64,000 nt of DNA, from NCBI RefSeq assembly GCF_037975245.1, contig NC_092568.1, forward strand, positions 8,257,001 to 8,321,000, written 5' to 3'. Origin of the DNA: Apostichopus japonicus. Lineage: Eukaryota > Echinodermata > Holothuroidea > Aspidochirotida > Stichopodidae. The translations under genes and the position numbers were made by a program. Within the stretch, counting starts at the first letter, position 1, and every line of letters starts with the position of its first letter. Positions 58,085 to 64,000 of the stretch are shown in pieces. The notes beneath the pieces were generated by a model that did not search any database, was not told the DNA's origin, and saw nothing but the letters and a program-made list of their open reading frames with translations.

Positions 58085-58447
58085 TTAAAGGTTGTGAAGA
58101 CTCGCGCAAAAAGAAACGTCTTATGCCGGTAATCTGACCAAGTTTCGAATGAGGTGTAACAGAAGTGTTAGACACCACCATCGATCCCAGAAAATACACA
58201 CACAGCTTGCTACGGTCGGTAATTAGACACTAGTGTACAGTCACAGCTGCGGTCAATACCCACAGCACAGTGTATAAACGATACAGCGAATGGACATCTT
58301 AGGTCCAGCTAAAGATAAGAAGGGTATCACGTTTCATTACTGTCTGCATTTTGTAGCGACACGAACAAAACGTCACTTGCAAGCAACAGAAAGTTAACTT
58401 TTTCAGATGGCCGCACGTGGTTTGGGGCGAGTCTTCAATGCCTTTAA
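58085..58447 (-). mobile_element. TTAA MITE, copy 5
   Basis: 363 bp, TTAA at 58085 and 58444, inverted relative to copy 1. Terminal repeats AGGTTGTGAAGACTCGCGC at the left and the complement of AGGCATTGAAGACTCGCC at the right. The body is complete and well conserved. Confidence 0.9.
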
Positions 58448-61420
58448 TAATCTTATGGAGCTAAACCAACCAATGACAGCAATAACATCCAAATCAGCCA
58501 CTAAATATTAATGTTACTCTGCATATTTATCTCCATGGACAATGTGACTTAAATAACCACGTAGGCCTCGGATATATCCGATAATCCGACCGACGGTTTT
58601 ACATCGCGAGGATTACATATGAGAAGGATATCAAGAGTGGTAATTAGTTACATTTACATCACCTCCTGAAACATAAATGACATCAATTAGTCATTCTTGT
58701 TTAGTAGCAACTGGGTAGGCAGTCCGTTTCCTGTTTGCGTTGTACACACATCGGTAAACAGTATTTATCACTCCAATTTGACACTCTCAATCATGAGTTG
58801 TCTTTAAGCTCCGTACTTTGAGCTAACAATAACAACGTCCCTCGTCAATCCACTGAGCGACTACCTGGGTCAATGACATGATATAATCGTGGGCGGGGGG
58901 AGGGGAGGGGAGGGGAGGGGGGTGGGGGCAAGTCACTGATGTGAGAATAAATAATAAAATTACAAAGTGGATACAAAATTATCCATGTTTATAATACAAT
59001 TTGTGTTCTTTGGTTGTTGTCAACTGCACGGATGTGCTGTACATCAATCTGAATATAGTTTTACCGTCGGCATCGTTAACTTTTCAAAGACCACTGCCAA
59101 AAAGACCAGCCATGAATGATTAACACCAAATTGTCATATATTGTCAAATAAATCAAATAAAATGCATCCATTTATGTACGTCAACAGAGTACTGATATGT
59201 TAATCAGAAGACGTCGCTTGGAGCTGCAAAATTTTTCAAAATAGACAGCATTGTTGTAAATCTTAAGGAGGCCCTCACAGGTGAAAACAGTCGACAATAT
59301 TCAGAGTTGGTTATAGATTGCCAAATATATTTAAAAGAGGGTTTTTGCATTTGGTCAATAATTTCAACAAAGCCTTCTGGGTATGACTCTTAATTTTTGC
59401 CACTTATAAGAAATGGGACATAAATTTTTGCAAGACGTGGGGGACTTAACAGAGTGCTTTTGAATCAAGTAGCACATATTAATATGACACAAACACTTCT
59501 GCAAAAGTGTTGTAAATGTGGGCTTTCACCTTCAATAGTCACTTGCATTTGTACTTTACCAATTAATTTTAAACATTGGGTTGACCTTCTTGCCTTTTCT
59601 GCACAGCCTGCTGCTTTGCTTTCCTTCTTTTAAGTTTGACTTCTTACTCCTTTATGTTTTATTGCCTTGCGAGCACTGTAGTTTCCTTTTAGGGATCAAT
59701 AAAGTTATTCTTACTCTTACAATAACTTAATTAAAAATGATTTTTCTCACTAGTGCATTAACATATCACACAACATACTTGCAATAGCAAAACTAACATA
59801 AGGCTAGCCTACTCTCCAGATTGAGTTACCTAATTGAGAAGGATGATCCCCCTCCCGAAACTGTTTGCATGCTTATTTAAAGGTATTAATGAAAATCATC
59901 AGATGCCATTATCATTCGTTTACGAGGGCACACTGGCTCATGCCTTCTCTGCGTTTACGTCAAACATTGCTGTATGGTCAGTGTCGGTCATGGAATACCA
60001 TCCTTGTTTGTAGTGTTTTAATTGATTGCCATATGGTACATATATGATCATTAATGCTAGGTTGGTTTGTCACTCACTAATTTTTCATACATACATTATA
60101 TAAATACCTCACGATATCCTATCAGTAAAACTTATGTTGCTATTAAACATATATCACACACAACCATAAGGAAAGAGCAACTGATTTTTCCTGATATTAC
60201 CAAATTATTTCCAGTTACAATATTGAGTTGGATTCTGACATTTTTTCACTTTCTGTTGTGAGGCACTCCTTTAACACTTAGTCTATACAGTACAGGCCTT
60301 AAGCATTTTTTATAGAAGGACCTAGTCTTCTTTTTTTTTCCACACACAGAAATAGTCATGAGATCATAACAACCCACTCAACACCTCTTTAATTTTTGCT
60401 TTGGGCCATGACAAACTTCTCAGAGTTTATAACAAACAACACAAAAGTTATTTCTAATCTTATAATGGACAGTGGGAGTTAAGTTTATATGCAGCCCATT
60501 GACCTACAGCTAGGAGCTTCAATTTCACTCATCATACATATGGACAGAACAAATTGATCTAATTATTAAAAATCCGTCCTGCTGATATATTGGATATTTT
60601 CATTCTGCTGTTGCCACAATACCAGGTAATATTTCTTCTGCTGTTTGCCCCAATAATAGGTTATTTTCTTTACCTGATTTTGCCCCATTAACAAGTTTAT
60701 TTTGCTTCTTGTTAAAGCCATAAAGATATTTACTTAGTGATTAATATATTAAAAGACCCATGAAGTAAAAATTCAAACCTATAAGTCATAAACCATAAGA
60801 AAATAGGGCATATTACTTTGTTTTTAAATTTTCTCTGTCATCACTCACTATTACTTAAATCTCTTAACCCTGCGAAATGAGAAGAAAAATGGCATGCCAT
60901 GATTCAAGACGAGCGTTGTACTTTTGAAACCTGTCTAACTTTGGATCAACTGCCAGATCTAAAATTAACCAAACTAATGGCTACCTGTTGACTGAATAAA
61001 TCCAATTGAAAACAGACTAGACTCACTAAGAGAGGTAAAATGAAAAAAGAAATTAACAAATTGTTAGATACTAAAATTGGCTGCATAGTGTGTAGAGAAG
61101 ATAAGTGTTTAACAGTGACAAGTGGATAACCAGCTGAATCTAATCTTTTAAAATGGATATAAGATATTTTCTTGGCGAAATTTTGATGGAGATTTATCGA
61201 GCACAAATTTTACAAACACACACAGAGATTGGTCAATTGAAACAATGAAGATGTTTGTGAGCCACATGATAGGTAACCAGTCTGTTTGTAAATAAAGTAG
61301 CTAGACAAAATTTTGTTTTTCTAGATATTACAAAAACTTGACTAGACAGCATATACTGAGGAAACTTCCTCAACTGCAATAGTACTTCACATAATTAGTG
61401 TGAGATTAATGACTTCATAT
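58448..61420. other. Gene-free stretch with a G-quadruplex-like tract
   Basis: GGGGAGGGGAGGGGAGGGG lies within 58890-58928 and fits four-tract G-quadruplex rules. No exon or RNA gene recognised. Confidence 0.45.
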
Positions 61421-61422
61421 CT

Positions 61423-61541
61423 CATTGATCCCCCTAGCCCAATGATCCACTTATCCCATTGATCCCCCTATCCCAATGATCCACCCACCCCATTGATCAC
61501 CCTATCCCAATGATCCACTTACCCCATTGATCCCCACCCCA
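61423..61541. repeat. 34-bp tandem repeat made of two 17-bp halves
   Basis: CATTGATC starts at 61423, 61457, 61491 and 61525, exactly 34 bp apart. Each unit is CATTGATCCCCCTATCC followed by its relative CAATGATCCACTTACCC, so the array is a dimer of an older 17-mer. Confidence 0.92.
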
Positions 61542-61999
61542 CCTCTTAAATCTATCCTCCTGATGCCCATACTAAGGACAATTTACTTGATTTTAGTTTC
61601 TTTCAGAATAGTTAATAATTCACCAGTTTTTAGTTCTCTATTCTAGATTCTTAACTTTGAGTTCTCCATTTTACAGGTCTATCTCTTTACAAGCTAAAAG
61701 CCCTGGATAAATGTATGAAAGGGTTCGGGAATGATGAGGGGAGGAGGTAGTGGAATAAAAATATTGCACTTCCATCCACTCTCAGATGTGAAAGGGACGT
61801 TGATTCCTTCACCTTCATCACAACGGTGTAAAGCAAAATGTGAAGAGAAAAAAACAATGAACGATCAATGTGATTTCAATTTGGGGAAGAAGATATCTTA
61901 AAAGTACTCTCATCAACAATTATGAGGCTCTTAGATATGATTTCAGGATAAATAATACATCATAGTAAGGTCAGTCACCTGAGGAATATTAAGCATCAA

Positions 62000-63400
62000 A
62001 TGTCAATCGGATACCCTCTTCATCTCAAATAGATGGATTAGCGATAAACCGACACGGCACGATTACCAGCTAGCAAACCTCAAAACAAACTAATAACTTA
62101 TGACATTGATGAGAGGATGAGTGTCCCCCTGGTTTAAATTGACAAACCCTTCTAACAGAGATGTCAGTTTGGCTTTGTATATCAGTTTTGGATCATTAAA
62201 GAATTGGTCTGTTATGACGAGCTTAAGGTATCTCCAAAAAATTATCAATAATGAAAGGTCCTGCAAGGCTTGTACTGGGATACATGGTATATGTATGGAC
62301 GTCACTTTAAATCTGTCAGTAAAGGCCTTTAATACATAGAAACAAAGCATTGTCAGAAGTTGTAACTTTTAGTCCTTTCCTGGGGGATTTGACCGTCCAA
62401 AGTTATTCTTGGACCACTATCGTCTCAAGAAGATGGATAAGTGATGCACTAAAATACAGAACAATTAGCTTCTAGCAATTATATATGGAATGTTTTACCC
62501 CGTAGTTTGATAAGTCGATGAAACTGTGAGATCAATCAAGATGAATATGTCATAGCACCTTGATGTTACTATGGTTACACTACATGATTTCATAGGACTA
62601 TATCGGTTATACTTGGACTATTACACAAGGTCACCAGATATTGGGCCCATAGTTTTAAGAAACTGTAATTGTTAAAGACATTCCAGACTAATATCCTAGG
62701 AGAGGTTTTGTCCATCCAAATTATTCCACTGGTATCTAAAGTAGATAGATAAAACTTGGTAAACTGATTGAGAAAGATTCCTTTCTAGTTAGCAGTATAT
62801 ATGTTTTACACATGTGGTCTGAGTCAAGTTGATGAGTCTGTGGGAGTGATCAAGATTGAGATGTTATAGCACCTTTTCTACCACCACAATTAAGATACAC
62901 ATGGATTTGTAGGCTTATCTTGATTTAGTAAACTTAGAGATGGATGGAGTATCGTAAACAAAGGTCCCGAATATGAGTCCCAGGGTTTTAGAATTCTGAA
63001 AATGCAAAGAGTAATTTCCTCAAGGTTTTGACCATTATCCAAATTATTCCAAGACCGCTGTCATTCTCAAGTACAATAGATGGATTAGTGGTACACATTA
63101 GTAGCACAAAGGGATTAACAGCATAAACAGATTAAAGGAGAATGCTTTTCAGGCTTGAGGTTTATCTTGCTAAGGTTACGATGGACTTGAAGTCATAAAA
63201 TGTATGCATGGGATTGGTAAGAATTGAGTCCTTTCTGAAAACTAGGGTTGAATTAATACCATAATTTGTAAAGATTTGAACAGCATACAAGATAAACATC
63301 AAATTTCCTTAGAAGAAAATCAATATTGGGCCCAGATTTTGTATACAAGAAATTATGCTTTTAATAATACTTTGCTAGAGATACATGACCATCTACTGTA
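62000..63400. repeat. Ancient tandem repeat with a period of about 320-360 bp
   Basis: Related blocks recur in the same order. A TTTTGACC or TTTTGTCC-ATCCAAATTATTCC block lies near 62385, 62705 and 63030. An ATAGATGGATTAG-type block lies near 62028, 62430, 62745 and 63075. A GGGCCCATAGTTTTAAGAAA or GGGCCCAGATTTTGTA block lies near 62640, 62965 and 63325. Divergence is high. No protein frame is shared between the units. Confidence 0.65.
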
Positions 63401-64000
63401 TTTAAAGACTCAGGCCAGAATTATAACAAATAGATAGATCAGTGGAAACCATACTTAATATGAAACCTCAAAGCATAATCATATGAAACTTTAAAACTTG
63501 ATATATATTAAACTTTCAAACTTGATATGAAACTTAATATAAAACTTATTTATGAAACTATGTTTAAGCCTTAATATTCTCAGATTCTAACCTTAACTGT
63601 TTTGGCATGAAATCGCATTCAAATTCAGAGTAAAATCTATCAACTAAGAGCTACCTCAAAGTAAAAGGTAATACCAAATTTTCATTGTGGACAACATGTG
63701 TACATATTTACCACAGCTATATTTGCAATGCGGTGCAGAATAGTACACAAAAAGGTCAACTTTTTATAGCAGTTTTTTCCACATGCATGAACAGAATGAT
63801 TGAACAGGGAGGCTAATATTTAAACATTAGGATTATAACAGTGAAAGAAATGAACTTCAAAGTACAGCACTACTATATAGAATGAACTAAAGGTTTCAAT
63901 GGGGTAGGAACATCGAGGTACCCCACGCACATAGCAAGCTGTTGATGGAGGCTTGTTGAGGTATAACTACTTTATACAGGCCAATGCTTAAACAATTACA
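63401..64000. other. Gene-free right edge
   Basis: AT-rich sequence with runs of AAACTT/GATATGAAACTTAATA-type short repeats near 63455-63560. No exon recognised. Confidence 0.4.

Noticed and set aside
60900..60970. Minus-strand LAVDPKLD followed by a GT donor as the upstream PARP1 exon
   Set aside because: The phase does not fit exon a, the frame needed contains a stop, and flanking residues do not match PARP1.

Overview
This window is animal nuclear DNA: AT-rich, mostly non-coding, with small exons, GT-AG introns, abundant microsatellites and many short mobile elements. There are no operons or bacterial gene signals. The mobile-element mix (tRNA-derived SINEs with ATT-type tails, hAT and TTAA MITEs, a Penelope-like terminal motif) and the PARP1 sequence suggest a marine invertebrate. 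An echinoderm-like deuterostome is my best guess, but this is inference.

Two protein-coding genes can be supported. The first is a poly(ADP-ribose) polymerase 1 (PARP1) gene on the minus strand. Eleven consecutive exons between 49029 and 35734 were joined by eye. They encode 479 residues running from just before the WGR domain, through the helical regulatory domain, to the complete ADP-ribosyltransferase domain and stop codon. All introns have GT-AG ends and every phase agrees. The catalytic His, Tyr and Glu are all present, and the Glu codon is split by an intron. The N-terminal zinc-finger and BRCT exons were not found. The second is an intronless classical short-chain dehydrogenase/reductase of 271 residues on the plus strand at 28868-29683, with an intact cofactor motif and catalytic residues. 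A possible last exon of a third gene lies at 977-1036 (weak).

Layout: 1-2.3 kb holds a 34-bp tandem repeat and AT microsatellites. 7.36-8.49 kb is a satellite with a two-level structure (30-mers plus an 89-bp spacer). 14.2-15.3 kb has two head-opposed SINEs around a TTAA MITE. 22.2-24.3 kb has a Penelope-like inverted repeat with a hammerhead-like core, then a broken LINE tail interrupted by a hAT-like element that contains a smaller MITE, ending in telomere-like repeats. 25.9-26.6 kb is a TTAA MITE split by an insertion with a perfect 54-bp palindrome. 27.8-28.2 kb is a complete hAT MITE, followed by the SDR gene. 30-34 kb holds more MITEs and SINEs. 34.7-49 kb is the PARP1 gene, with mobile elements in its introns and a satellite just beyond its stop. 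49-64 kb is largely non-coding, with further MITEs and tandem repeats.

The two genes are not obviously linked in function. PARP1 acts in nuclear DNA-damage signalling; the SDR is a metabolic enzyme of unknown substrate. All assignments were made by reading the sequence, without database searches.
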